Shown in pieces: positions 44,019-55,400 of a stretch of 64,000 nt of DNA. Origin of the DNA: Diplolepis rosae (lineage: Eukaryota > Arthropoda > Insecta > Hymenoptera > Diplolepididae); contig JAPYXD010000680.1 in assembly GCA_030998225.1 (NCBI GenBank), positions 744,001-808,000 of the forward strand, read 5' to 3'. Each line of letters opens with the position of its first letter. The stretch's first letter is position 1. A model generated the notes under the pieces. It saw only the letters and a program-made list of their open reading frames with translations, made no database searches and was not told where the DNA came from. The position numbers and the translations under genes are program-made.

Positions 44019-46865
44019 TGTAAACGCCTTAAAAAGAATTACTTCTACTGAATTTCTTACAAACACCCTAAAGTAAAGAATTCCTCAAATGTTTCACTTT
44101 TATTTAACAGCCATTACTTCACTATTTGTCGTTAATCACAGATGCGGAAGTGTTTTCAGGGCCCTACGAATTTACTTTTCGTTGATTAAAAACTATCAGT
44201 TAACAATTAGTTTATAACAAAGAACCAGTTACAATGTATTTTAGAGATTTCCTATTTGAATAGGTTTTTACCATAAAATACGGATCGGAATGCTGAAATA
44301 GTTAATATAATTATAAATGGTTTACAGTTTTGAGGAAAACGGAGTTATTCTCGTTTTTATTGACTGTATAAAAACCGAAATATTATATCGTCCCGGTTTC
44401 TGCTAGAAATTTAGAGTGAAATGCAGATTCTACTCCAGAAACCAGGTAAATATAACACCTGTTTTTTTTATTATTCAAAACCGCATTTTCAAAATTCTTC
44501 TATTCTAAATATATGGTTTTTCACGATTTTTAAGGAAAAATTAGACTAACAGACAAAAAAAACTTAATCAAACTGGCTATTTTCTTAGCTTTTTTCAGTT
44601 ATCATTTTCTTTTATCGAGTTTTTATCAATGAATTTAAACCTGAATCCGAACCCGTATCACTACTAACCCGGACTATTCTCAACGTCCAAACAAAAGCAC
44701 AATTAAAAATTTCAAGAATTCGAAAATAATCGAATCCTCAAAACACAAAAGCACAACCAAATTCGGACCAAAATCAACACTCTTACATAAATAAAATTAA
44801 AAATATCGCCGACGTTTCGGTGCAGAGATTTTGCACTTGGAAAGTGATAAGGGAAAAAGAGAATTTATGGAAATATTATATATAAAAAGAGAGGGAACAT
44901 ATTCTATAAATTTAAAAACGGAGTTGCTTAAGTACAATGGCTGTTATGACAGCTAGATAAGTTATCTTTAAAGACAATGTCCCACAGTAAATATCCTTGA
45001 GGTTTCTGGATTCTGCGAAACAATTTAAATTAATTTTTCATTGAAAGTTACGTTAACAATAAATCGCATTTTATGCAACAAAAAATTTTATTTCTGTTAT
45101 TTGAACGAAAATGTTGTGTTAATTCTCATGACAACAGAACTTTTCATTTCTCCCAACTGAATTGAAAACTGTCAAATCACACCATATCTAAAAAATAGAA
45201 AAAAATTAGAAAAAATAGAAAAAAAAACTGTTGTTCTGACCCGAAAATTAACAAAATGTTTTCTGTTTCTATAACAGACCATTTTCTACCACTGTACAAT
45301 AGATTCTGTGCTTGTGTTTTAACTAAACATTTTGTTTTACAGTTACTGAAAAATTTTATTGAAATGGCAGAATTTTTATTTTAGTATAGATTGAACAAGA
45401 AAGTTCTGTTGTTCTAAAAATACACTGCAGGTCAAATTGATTTTTGTCAATTAACTTGGTCAAAAATGACTGTAAAATGTAAAATTGAGGTTCATATACT
45501 CTCGTGAACAAATAAATGTTTTCTCCAGGTTAATTAGGAGGGGAGATGATTTTTCCGTTAGTAACAATTATTGCAGCTGATGTAATTTTTAGCATAGAGA
45601 TTTTAACTTTGTAGAAAATGCGGATCAAGACTTGTATAATAATTGTACTAGAATGTTCTAAAATACTCGTTTTATTTTAACACCAAGTAAGAACAATCAA
45701 AAGAATAAAATGCAGTTTACTATAAATCGAAAAATCAGTTAAATGATTGTGAAATTAGTGGTATAAAAATTGAATAATCAATAAGGTTGTTAAATTAGGA
45801 AAGAAACTTGAGTTTTCGGCGTAAGGATGCAACTAAATCATACGAAAATATGGTCAAGCCACTATTGAGATATCAAAGACATCCACTTCTACACAATCAG
45901 GAAAGCGATCATTTTAATCACTGCAAATTTCAGAATACGATATAACGCAAACAACCAAGAGATTGATGTTGTAATCCGAAACTCTGAAGTATCTTGACGT
46001 AGACATAGCTCATCCTTCATTTGTGGCGAAAGTAAATACCACTTGAGAAACATTTGATAAAATTTCAATACAATTACGACAGTTTTTAGATAGTCGAATC
46101 CATCATTGTAATTTCTAATCCACATTCCCCAAAACTAATATTAGGAACGATTACGTTTCAACGAATGGGCAAATTTTCTGAAGCGTTTATACAAACTTTG
46201 TTAACAAATGTCCACGCATCATGACCCCCTGAAATCAACTCAAGGATATTCTGCAAACTGAAATAGTTAGGCCAACTAAACATTTTTTTCAGTGTAACAA
46301 ATATTTAAAATAATCTATATATGTAAATACGATGTAAAATATTAAATTCGATACCAGTCTGTGTTCTCTCAGTACTGATAAACCAAAAAGTGTTTGAACT
46401 TATTTATTGAAAAATATCGCAACAATGGATTTGTTTATTGTGTTACATTGAACAATAAACAATTATTTTTTAATTGCGAATTACCATAGAAAAAGATCAT
46501 CGGTGAGATATTTGTAGTTAATTCTGTTCAAAAAACGAAATTTATTCAATGAAAAATGCCAAAATAATTAATTTGTTTACTAAATTTATATGAACAATAT
46601 ACAATTGTTATCGAAGTGCAAAGTATCACAGTAAAATGCATTAGCAACATGCTAGCAGTTGCTTCTACTGAAAAAACGAAACGTATCTACCGCAAAATGG
46701 CCAGATAATGCATTTATTTATTAAATTTTTTTAAATAATACGAAATTGTTGTATAGTCGAAATTATTACAACAGAAAATGTAGTGGAATTATCTGACAAA
46801 ATGCGCAGACGTTTGAAAATTCCTGAAATCTCTTAAGACCAATACGTCATACATTCCTTTTCCTG
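44019..46865. other. Intergenic; Penelope-like 3' motif near 44810-44850, otherwise no gene
   Basis: On the minus strand the segment 44850-44805 reads GTGCA...TGCAC hairpin followed by CGAAACGTCGGCG, the motif seen in 3' regions of Penelope-like elements. The minus-strand frame at 46125-45889 (78 residues, hydrophobic) matches nothing I recognise. The rest is AT-rich. Confidence 0.4.
44098..44106 (-). promoter_or_regulatory. Likely TATA-type box of SPH-B
   Basis: TTAAATAAA on the minus strand, about 80 bases upstream of the ATG at 44018, at the position of the TATA-like boxes of SPH-A and SPH-C. Confidence 0.35.
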
Positions 46866-47250
46866 ATATCTCTGCTGCAAGTAAAAAGATAGAAAGAGAT
46901 AGTAACAGGGGTATAGAAAGAGATAGAACCTTTCTATCCCTTCTGAGTAGCCTATTTGCATCCCTAAAACACTATGTCTTTCTATCTCCAAAATTATATC
47001 CACCATGACAACGAATGTCTATCTCTTTCTATCCCTCACTTCATCTCTTGTTCTGGAATATCTATCTCTTTCCATCTTCAGTCTATCCCTACGTCCGGTA
47101 ATATCTGTATCTTCCTATCCCCTCGTCTATTTCTACAATCGGTAATATTTATCTCTCTCTATCATTGTGAACAAAATTTGGATGACATTGTATTTCTTTC
47201 TCGATCTTTCGTTTTAAACTTGTTAATTTTCATATCCCTAACATATATTT
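46866..47250 (+). repeat. Degenerate TCTATCTCTTTC tract
   Basis: Interrupted repeats of 'tctatctctttctatccc'. The overlapping open frame is low-complexity (runs of ISLS and FISL) and should not be taken as a gene. Inverted counterpart at 47640-47935. Confidence 0.65.
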
Positions 47251-47311
47251 AACATTTTTATGCACTGCAAGCACGTTTTTCGCGTCATTTCGGGACTGTT
47301 TGGTAACATTA

Positions 47312-47455
47312 GCAAATCGGAAAATATTTGGGGTCGGGATTTTTACCGTACTTAAACGGTAAAACTGACTTTACCAGCGTTTGCGCATGCGCAGTTCGCG
47401 AGTTTTACCGCCCAAGTACGGTAAAAATCCCCACCCCAAATATTCCCCGATTTGC
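47312..47455. mobile_element. 144-bp palindromic TA-flanked MITE
   Basis: Arms of about 55 bp starting GCAAATCGGAAAATATTTGG and, from the right, GCAAATCGGGGAATATTTGG, with TA at 47310-47311 and 47456-47457. Both arms contain TTTTTACCGTACTT. The loop contains TGCGCATGCGCA. It lies in low-complexity sequence. Confidence 0.82.
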
Positions 47456-47639
47456 TATCCATGTCTATTCCTCGACTATCCCCATCCACCTCTTTCTATC
47501 CCTTCGTGAACCCAAAATTAATCCAATCTTCGAATACCCTCTTCTCTAAATTTGCGCTGTCATTTTCTATCTTCTTTCTATTCAATAAATAAAAGTAATT
47601 ATTTGCAATTGATGATACAGTATGTACAAGATTAGAAGA

Positions 47640-47935
47640 TCTAACTACGAGGAGGGATAGGGATTAATAGAGATAAGCGTGAACCTGGATTAACAAAGAG
47701 ATATACAAAAGATAATTTGGATTGGCAAAAAGATAGGCACCAATCTGGATTGACAAAGAGATATAAAGAAATAGAGGTACAGAGATGAGAGATAGAAACA
47801 AATATAGGTGGATATACAAAGAATAGACACAGATAAAGAAAACGGGTTTTAAAGAGATAAGCGAGAATTTGGATTGACAAAGAGATATAAAGAGATAGAG
47901 GTGAATAGACGAGGGATAAAAAGAGATACAGGTGA
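47640..47935 (-). repeat. Degenerate GAGATAAAGAGATA tract
   Basis: Reverse-complement polarity to 46866-47250, with 'aagagatataaagagataga' and 'tttggattgacaa' units of roughly 40 bp. Frames such as ISLYLF on the minus strand are translations of the repeat. Confidence 0.65.
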
Positions 47936-48229
47936 ATAACACATCACTCAATAAGTTTCCGTTCTAACTAAGAAAAACACAGTTTTTCGATAAAGTCGAC
48001 TTTATTCATCAACGCTGTTTCCTTCAAGCGTAATACATTCATTCCAATGCTTCTCTAACCTTTCGATGCCTTTTTTGTAAAATGATTCGTCTTTGCTCTC
48101 AAAATAGGCCTCAGTTTCGGCAATCACTTCTTCATTGGAGCCAAATCTTTTTTCCTGGGACATTTTTTTCAGGTCAGCAAAGAGCCAGTAGTAGCTAGGG
48201 GCCAGATCTGGAGAATATGGTGGGTGATT

Positions 48230-48520
48230 ATGGTGGTTATTATAATTTTATATTCTCTACATTACTCATCATGAGTTAACCTTCTTTTATAAAGGTAAAA
48301 TTTAATAATTTTGTGTACATTCTTGATATTAAGTTCATTTAATTTTTATTTTTCTTGTGTGTGACAATTTCACTATTTGGTGTTTTTTTAATTTAATAAA
48401 GCCTGATGAGGCTGGCAAACCCATATCCAACGAAACGTCGCAACAATTTTGACATCACAAAGAGTTTTCTTCTTTAAATTTAACCCTCACTGATCGCAAA
48501 CCAGCATCTTTTATAATCTT
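48230..48520 (+). mobile_element. Penelope-like element 3' fragment with hammerhead-like core
   Basis: About 290 bp inserted in the mariner gene (mariner resumes at ttcattcaatttgaccatcg). It contains CTGATGAG at 48403-48410 and CGAAACGTC at 48431-48439, the two conserved strings of the hammerhead ribozyme fold found in the terminal repeats of Penelope-like retroelements. Stem II between them is weak (TGG pairing with CCA). No Penelope coding sequence is present. Confidence 0.55.
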
Positions 48521-49018
48521 AATTCATTCAATTTGACCATCGTTTTCATGGACTTGAGGCACGGTGCATTGTCTTGATAGAACAGCACTTTCTTCTTCTG
48601 CATGTGAAAACGTTTTTTTTTTTTTTTACTTCTACGCTCAATCCATCCAGTAATCCCATGTAATAGTCGCTGTTAATGGTTTTACCTTTCTCAAGATAGT
48701 CGATGAACAAAATACCATGCACGCTCCAAAATACGGATACCATAACCTTGCCAGTCCACTGTTGAGTTTTTGGTCGCTTTGGACGGTTTTCACCAGCTGC
48801 TATCCACTCAGCTGACGATCTTTTTGTTTTAGGTGTGTAATGGTGGATCTATGTTTCATCCCGTGTCACATACTGACACAGAAAATCTTTTTTACCTCGC
48901 TTGAACAGCTTCAAACAGCGCTCTGAATCCTCGGTGCTTTGTTGTTTTTGGTCAAATGTGAGCAAACGCGGCACCCACTTCGAAAACAACTTACGCATCC
49001 CCAAAGATTGCTGCAAAA

Positions 49019-50876
49019 TTGAGCGGCTGGATGCAATACTCGCTCGAGCACTCGAAAACTCGTAAGAACCATTGGACACGTTGTGACGTCACGAGTAAAA
49101 ACTGAAGGTCCGAAATCACATAAATAAAAAATATTGTATTGTAGAACTCTTAAAATCGAAACGAGGTTGTACTGGATATTTTTTGTAAAGTTCATACTTT
49201 TGATAATAAAAAATAAAATCAACAGATTTTTCACACTAGAAAAACCATGCTTTTCAATGCACAACTCGACGAAAATTGGTTAAATTATTAGTGAAATTAA
49301 TATTTAATGGTGTTAATCTACTCGTGATGATTCAGGGATGCCGACACGCTAATTAAAGTGGTAAAAAATTCATAGCTTATTAATAATATTTCATTTGAAA
49401 GTCAAAACCAAGTTCTTCCTTCTTCCAAGAGAAAAAACTTTCGGACTGTTAGTGCTATGAAAAACTTTCAGCGACAAAGTTGCTCCTTAATAAATGAAGC
49501 AACTTTTGTCAGGTTTGAGAATCAATCAACAAAAAATCAAGTATTTAAAAGGCGATGTAAAACTGTGAACGCTCAGCAATGAGAATGATATACAAATTTA
49601 CGTATGCAGATATATAAAGTTTTTTAGTCGTTTTACTGTAAATATTAAAAAATTATACAAAATATTTATCTAACCTAATGATAATTGAGTCTGAAATATA
49701 AATATTATTTTTTCAAGATTATTTGTCATTTTTCACCAATAAAAAGAATATTTTATCGACGATGCCACATAATACTGTTGAATCTAAGTGTGATTCGGCC
49801 ATGCGCGTGCCGAGCGTTCACAGTTTTACATCGTCTTTTAAATACTTGATTTCTTGTTGATTGATTCCCAAACCTGACAAAAGTTGCTTTATTTATTAAG
49901 GAACAACTTTGTCGCTGAAAGTTTTTCATAGCACTAACAGTCCGAAAGTTTTTTTCTCTTGGGAGAGGGAAAAACATGGTTTTAAATTTCAATTAAAATA
50001 TTATTAATAAATTATGAATTTTTTACCACTTTAATTAGCGTGTCGGCATCGCTGAAGCATTACGAGTAGATTGATAGCATTAAATAATAATATCACTAAT
50101 AATTTAACGAATTTTCGTCGAGTTATGCATTGAAAAGCATGGTTTTTCTAGTGTGAAAAATCTGTTGATTTTTTTTTTGTCAAAAGTATGAACTTTACAA
50201 AAAAATGTTCAATATAACCTCGGTTTGATTTTAAGAGTTCTATAATACTATACTTTTTATGTGCCTCCGGCGCGTAAACTCGTTTTTACGCTACAGTTGA
50301 GAGTAGCGTAATGTTGTGTATTACGATACAGAGGAATGTAATGTAAAAATTAAACTGCGCATGCGCCTATTACGATGCAGCGGATCGTAATCTACTTCTT
50401 ATGTTTATTCTCCTTCGTACAGCGTTGGCACCGTACTGACAAAGCCTTGTAAATTTGAACTGCGCATGCGTTTATTACAATACGCCACTACTATACACGA
50501 TCGAGAAAATCAAAATGTCCGGAAGTATTCGCTAAATGTCAAGTGAGATGGACAATCACGGCAATTTCGACCTTTTCAGATTGGATTTGAGTGTACGCAT
50601 AAAAACTCGTATATGCGCCGAAGTCACATAAAATAGAATATGCGTCAATGCAGACAATTCGGGTGATTACGAGACTCGCTTAAAATGCTCGCAGGACTAA
50701 TCTCCTGCGAGCATTGTCGCTCGTCGCGTAATAACCCTCATTATGCGCCTAGGCACATAATATACTATTGTTTATATGATTTTGGACTTTCAGTTTTTAC
50801 TGGTGACGTCACAACGTGTCCAATGGTTTTTACGAGTTTTCGAGCGCTCGACCGATTATTGCATCCGAACGGTCAA
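49019..50876. mobile_element. 1.86-kb foldback (palindromic) element inside the mariner
   Basis: Outer arms start TTGAGCGGCTGGATGCAATA and, from the right, TTGACCGTTCGGATGCAATA. The left arm (49019-49575) and right arm (50876-50760 plus 50250-49785) align almost throughout, with a loop of about 210 bp. Each arm carries a perfect GTGACGTCAC near its outer end (49083 and 50804). Interrupted in the right arm by 50258-50759. No transposase frame seen; a frame at 49264-48911 crosses the mariner junction and is not a gene. Confidence 0.75.
50258..50759. mobile_element. 502-bp element with TATGTGCCT ends inside the foldback arm
   Basis: Inverted ends TATGTGCCTCCGGCGCGTAA and TATGTGCCTAGGCGCATAAT. 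The opposite foldback arm (49115-49135) lacks it, confirming the insertion. The interior has CG-rich words, including CTGCGCATGCGCC (50356) and CTGCGCATGCG (50460), and repeated 'attacgat' phrases. Non-coding. Confidence 0.65.
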
Positions 50877-51370
50877 TTGTAAACACACTACCTTCTGATA
50901 ACTTTAAGTTGTCAACTATCTGAAGCAACTTTAATTTACGATCGCCCAAAACTATTTTGTGGACTTTTATTCTGTTTTCCAGAACAATTGCTGATTATGG
51001 GCGAAGAGAGCGTTCTGTGTCATGGGTGTTTGTACGACCGCGTTTAAATTCGGCATAGCAGTCGATGATTGTTGATTTCTCTGATGCAGAGTTCTCATAA
51101 CGCTTATCAAGCCACTGCTTTGCTTCAACTGTATTTATTCCCATAAGAAAGCAATGTTTGATTAACACTCGAAACTATTTTTTATCCGTTGTTTTGAAAA
51201 TGACAAAAGTTGCTTCACCATAACCTCTGTAACTTCTGAACTAGACGTCAGATTGTCATGAAATTTTGAGACTTGACGTTTGAAGGTTGGTACTATCCAA
51301 AAATCATATGGATTTGACAACAGTTGTGCCATCCATATGTCAGACCGGAATCTTATTGAGTGATGTGTTA

Positions 51371-51577
51371 TAAGAGGGATTTTTCGTTATCTCTTTCTGT
51401 CTAAGAGATAGAAAGCGATTGAAAGTGATAAGATTTTTATCTCTTTACTTCCAGCAGGAATGCAATTTAATTCCAGAATATTTTTTTACGATGAAAGGCT
51501 CCTCTATAATACCTGCAGTCTAAAAAAACAATTGCAGATATACAGAATCTGAAATCAGTTTTAGAAAACTGAATTGT
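51371..51577. other. Short flank, no gene
   Basis: Contains more degenerate TATCTCTTTC words (51389-51445) continuing the low-complexity tract that the mariner split. Confidence 0.4.
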
Positions 51578-51585
51578 ATATGAGA

Positions 51586-52051
51586 CGCGATCCGAGAAAA
51601 GGGACCTTCAAGGCAAAAAATCGATTTTAGGATTATGATTGATTCTATAAGTTCTTGAATTGATCTTTCTATGAGTGCAATCAGAAATGTTGTATCTGCA
51701 TTATTTTGAAAGATATCAATTATTAAAAAAGAGTCTGCGAACGCATACGAATCGGCAGCTCGACGCCTCTACACTTTTTCTTCTCCCACCACTCCCCCCA
51801 CTCGTTGCTGCGCCCCCTGCGCGGAGCTCTATACTCCGTAGAATCAACGTGCTTGTTGCAACGTGCCGTTTTGTGATTAGTTTATGATAACAGAAGAGAG
51901 TGGGGAAACGCAGGGGAACTCTAAGAAGTGGGGGTCAGAATCCCCCACTTAGACTTCTCCTCCACTCCGTCGCCTCGAGCTCGACATTTCTTCAATCGCT
52001 CGTCGTGTAAAATTTCACTTTTGCCTCGAAGGTCCCTTTTCTCGGATCGCG
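51586..52051. mobile_element. 466-bp MITE with CGCGATCCGAGAAAAGGG ends
   Basis: Inverted ends CGCGATCCGAGAAAAGGGAC on both sides, alike for about 35 bp. The interior is GC-rich with pyrimidine runs and an inverted pair (agtgggggtcagaatcccccact at 51928-51950). No recognised frame. The target duplication is not clear. Confidence 0.7.
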
Positions 52052-52466
52052 CCACATATTGTATATCGATGTACAAAAGAAATATGTTCGTTTCTCATAT
52101 TTAAGACGTGAATTTCTTTGAATCGAGGAAGATAACCTCAAACTGCAAAACGCTTTTCAGAAACCAAAGAAAATAGAACGAAATTAATATTAAGCATTTT
52201 GGAAGGAGTAACAATAAATTTCATTAAAAAATTTGGTTTGTATCGAAATTATTTACTAATTAATAGTTTTCTGAGAATTTAGATTTGTTTTATATTGAAA
52301 CATTTTGATTGAGTATAAAATCATTTTTCCTGAATGTAAAGCAAGTTTCATGATATCAAATTAATAAAACTAATTGCAATTTTCCATGTACATTTATTTT
52401 ATTCATTGCATGCAATTTATTTTTTAATTTGAAGAATAAATCCAATTGAATTCAATATACAAGTCA

Positions 52467-55400
52467 TTAATGTCTAAATGATTGTGTTCTTCTGGAGTCC
52501 TGAATAAAGCTGCTTGGTATTGTTGATATCGATTTCCTTCTTCGATGGGTCATTTGTTGAACACGCGGTATTTTTCTCGTCACTTTCTCAATAAAATTTT
52601 TAAATGGAAACACTTTTGAGAACAAAGCAGGATTTCGTGCTGTAACTGGATATTTGGCAAAAGAAAGAAATCCAACAAGGCAATTCTCTATAATCACTGG
52701 ACTGCCAATATCTATCTAAAAACAATGTATGTTGAAAATATTATTGAATCAAATTATGGTAAAAACATCTTTAAACTTACTACATCTAAGTATTCATCAC
52801 GGTATTCTGGCAGCGCGTAGAATAAAATTTTAGAAAAATAACGGCGTTTTTCAGAATCACGTTCTTTGTATTGTAATACAGTTTTTCTATCGTCTTGAAT
52901 TACAAGTGGTATTTTTCTCAATTTTCCCGAAAATACCTGATTAACCACTTCGCTTCCTGTGGGAGTACAAGTAATCCATCCATATAATAAAATTTGCATT
53001 CCAACATCTAAATCAGGATTTAAATCTGGCAAGTAAACGCTCGTTGCAAGAGCTGCGTCAACTGATTTCAGAAGCTAATAAAAATTACTGTTTATAAATT
53101 ACTGTGTGAAAATTTTAGTTTTTACTTGTACATGAAAAAATGTTATGGCAGGGTGAACGAGCGAATTGAAAATTATCATAATTTAAATAATTAGTAAGAA
53201 ATAAATAAAGAAGCACTGTTGAAAAAATTGTTAAATAAGAGAAAATTTCATCTTTAGCAAATCTTGTATGCTTTGAATATCGTAGAAGTAAACAAAAACT
53301 TTAAAAGAGAGTGGCTATCTGTGGGTTGGCTGAATTCCAAACTTGTCATTATGCCTAAATTTGATATTCAATGTGAAGGTTATACACTTGTCTAAATAGT
53401 GAAAATATAAAAGGCGGGATTTTATTCAATATATTTCACTAGATAAATTAACCAATTTCTGGCATGAATTGTTTTAATTTCTAACATCACCCAGGAAGAG
53501 GAGATCTCGCCTTCTAAACATAATCTTCTTTCGCATGTTGTGAAATACTAATTTTTTACGTCTTTTGAGGCATCCAATTTTTGACCTTTTCGTAAGAATC
53601 GGAATGCTATTCTGAAAGTCCGTGCTGCATCGATCAAAATTAGTAAAATTATAAAAATTCGACAAGTTGTCTTTATTCTTTCGATGTCTTTTTCAATTCG
53701 TACGGCACCCATTTTTCTTCTTTCTCGATCTGTCTAATGGCATATGAAGGTCTGGAAATAAATCCCTCTTCAACTTTCAATGCCTCTGCCAATTGTTTTA
53801 GGGTTTGAGACAAATCTTCATCCAGCAATACATGCAATTCTACATCTTCAAAATTTTGAGTGGTTTTACACGGTCTTTGTTGCTGAGGTCGAAATGCCAC
53901 TTTCAAATCGTCCAAACCAATCTCTGCATGTTGTTTCTGATGAAGTAGGTTCAGCATAAGCGCTATTCTTTGAAAGAAAATAATGAAGTAAAACCTCGTG
54001 TAAATGATGAGAATTTGGCACAAAATTCGACATTTGTAATGCAATCAAATAATCAAAATTACACAGCAACTACATAAGCGGCTATGACCATCGATATACG
54101 AAGGTCGTTCAATAAATCCTTAGAAAAAGATAGATAAACAAATTATCTTATGTGAATTTTTTTCATCTTTCAACATAATCTCCTTCTAACTCTATACACT
54201 TTTCCAAGCGTTTCTCCAAATTTTTTAAGCCGTACAAAAAGTAGAATTTCGGAGGGTCCTCAAAATAGGCATCTGTTTGGGCGATGACCTTGTTCGACGT
54301 GAACCGTTGTCCGTCAAGCCATTTTTTCAAGTTTGGAAATAAAAAAGTCACTGGGTGCCAAATCCGGTGTATATGGAAGATGTTGTAATAATTCGGATTT
54401 CAATTCGATAATTTTGGCCATCGAAACTGCGCAGGTGTGCAGCCGTGCATTGTCTTGATGGAAAAGGGTCTTTTTCAAATGGAGACGTTTTTTCTTGATT
54501 TCTTCGCTCAACCGTTACAATAATGACGCATAATACGCTCCAGTTATCGTTTTTCCTTTTACCAAGTAATCAGTGTAGATATTTTATTTTGTATGTGAAT
54601 GGGATTAGAGGAAGTGAAATTCCGGCAATGTAATCTTGAAAAACTAATTAAAGAAATTTGTCATCAACATTTTTTCCGTATTCCGCGTAGAGTTTTGCTT
54701 AGAAAGAGGTTTTTTTTTAAATTTTCAACAGCGTTGCCAGACCGTACCATAATTATGTAATCATACCATAATTTTGACGCTTGTACCATGTACCATCACT
54801 CGTGTATTATACCTCTTAAATGTACCATAATTTAAAAATATTTTTATTTCTTATTTATCATTTAACCGAAATGAAATGAAGACAAAAGCAGAATAGCCAT
54901 TATCCAATGAGAATTGTTTTTATCCTATATGAAGCATGTTTGACCAATCAATAATTTTTTTAATTGAAGGCTGAGTAGAGTCAATTTTCATGTGAATTAC
55001 GTTAAAACATTTTAAAGATAATTATATATTATACTTGCTTTTCATAGATTATAAGCTGTTTTGTGAAAAAAAATTGTTTTTTAATAAGAGTTACTTTATG
55101 TAAATGTTAAAAAATACAAGGACTTAAAAAAGTAGAAACTGTGTTATAATTATTATTAAAATTGTTTTATTAAAACATAATAATATTATATTTATTAACA
55201 AAATGTTTTTAGCATTTTATTTATAATAAATATTAAACTTTGAAGTATTTGAAGATATATTAATTTGAATTTTGCGCCGCGCATGCGTCTTGCAAACATG
55301 TACCATAGTGTACCATAATTTTAACATGCCGATTCCATAATTTTGCTCCGTATGTCTGGCAACGCTGATTTTCAATATGTAATATTTTTTTTTAATAAAC

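Larger units (their letters stand above)
47939..51368 (-). mobile_element. Mariner with ACACATCACTCAATAAG ends, expanded to 3.4 kb
   Basis: Complete outer ends (ACACATCACTCAATAAGTTT left; ACACATCACTCAATAAGATT from the right) with TA at 47937-47938 and 51369-51370. Minus-strand transposase pieces: start near 51196, helix-turn-helix to about 50880, then after the foldback insert MRKLFSKWVPRLLTFDQKQQ, QYVTRDET (first Asp), VFWSVHGILFIDYLEKGKT, and after a 290-bp Penelope-like insert the C-terminus ending near 47995. The second-Asp block is also damaged (48530-48640). A close relative is 60465-63865. Confidence 0.87.

Noticed and set aside
45889..46125. Hydrophobic 78-codon minus-strand frame, considered as an odorant-receptor fragment
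   Set aside because: No receptor signature or flanking exons could be recognised; hydrophobic frames are common in AT-rich DNA.
46974..47951. Frames rich in ISLYLF, LSLS and FVNP, superficially like membrane proteins
   Set aside because: They are translations of degenerate TCTATCTCTTTC tracts; composition, reading in several frames at once and lack of starts in context argue against a gene.
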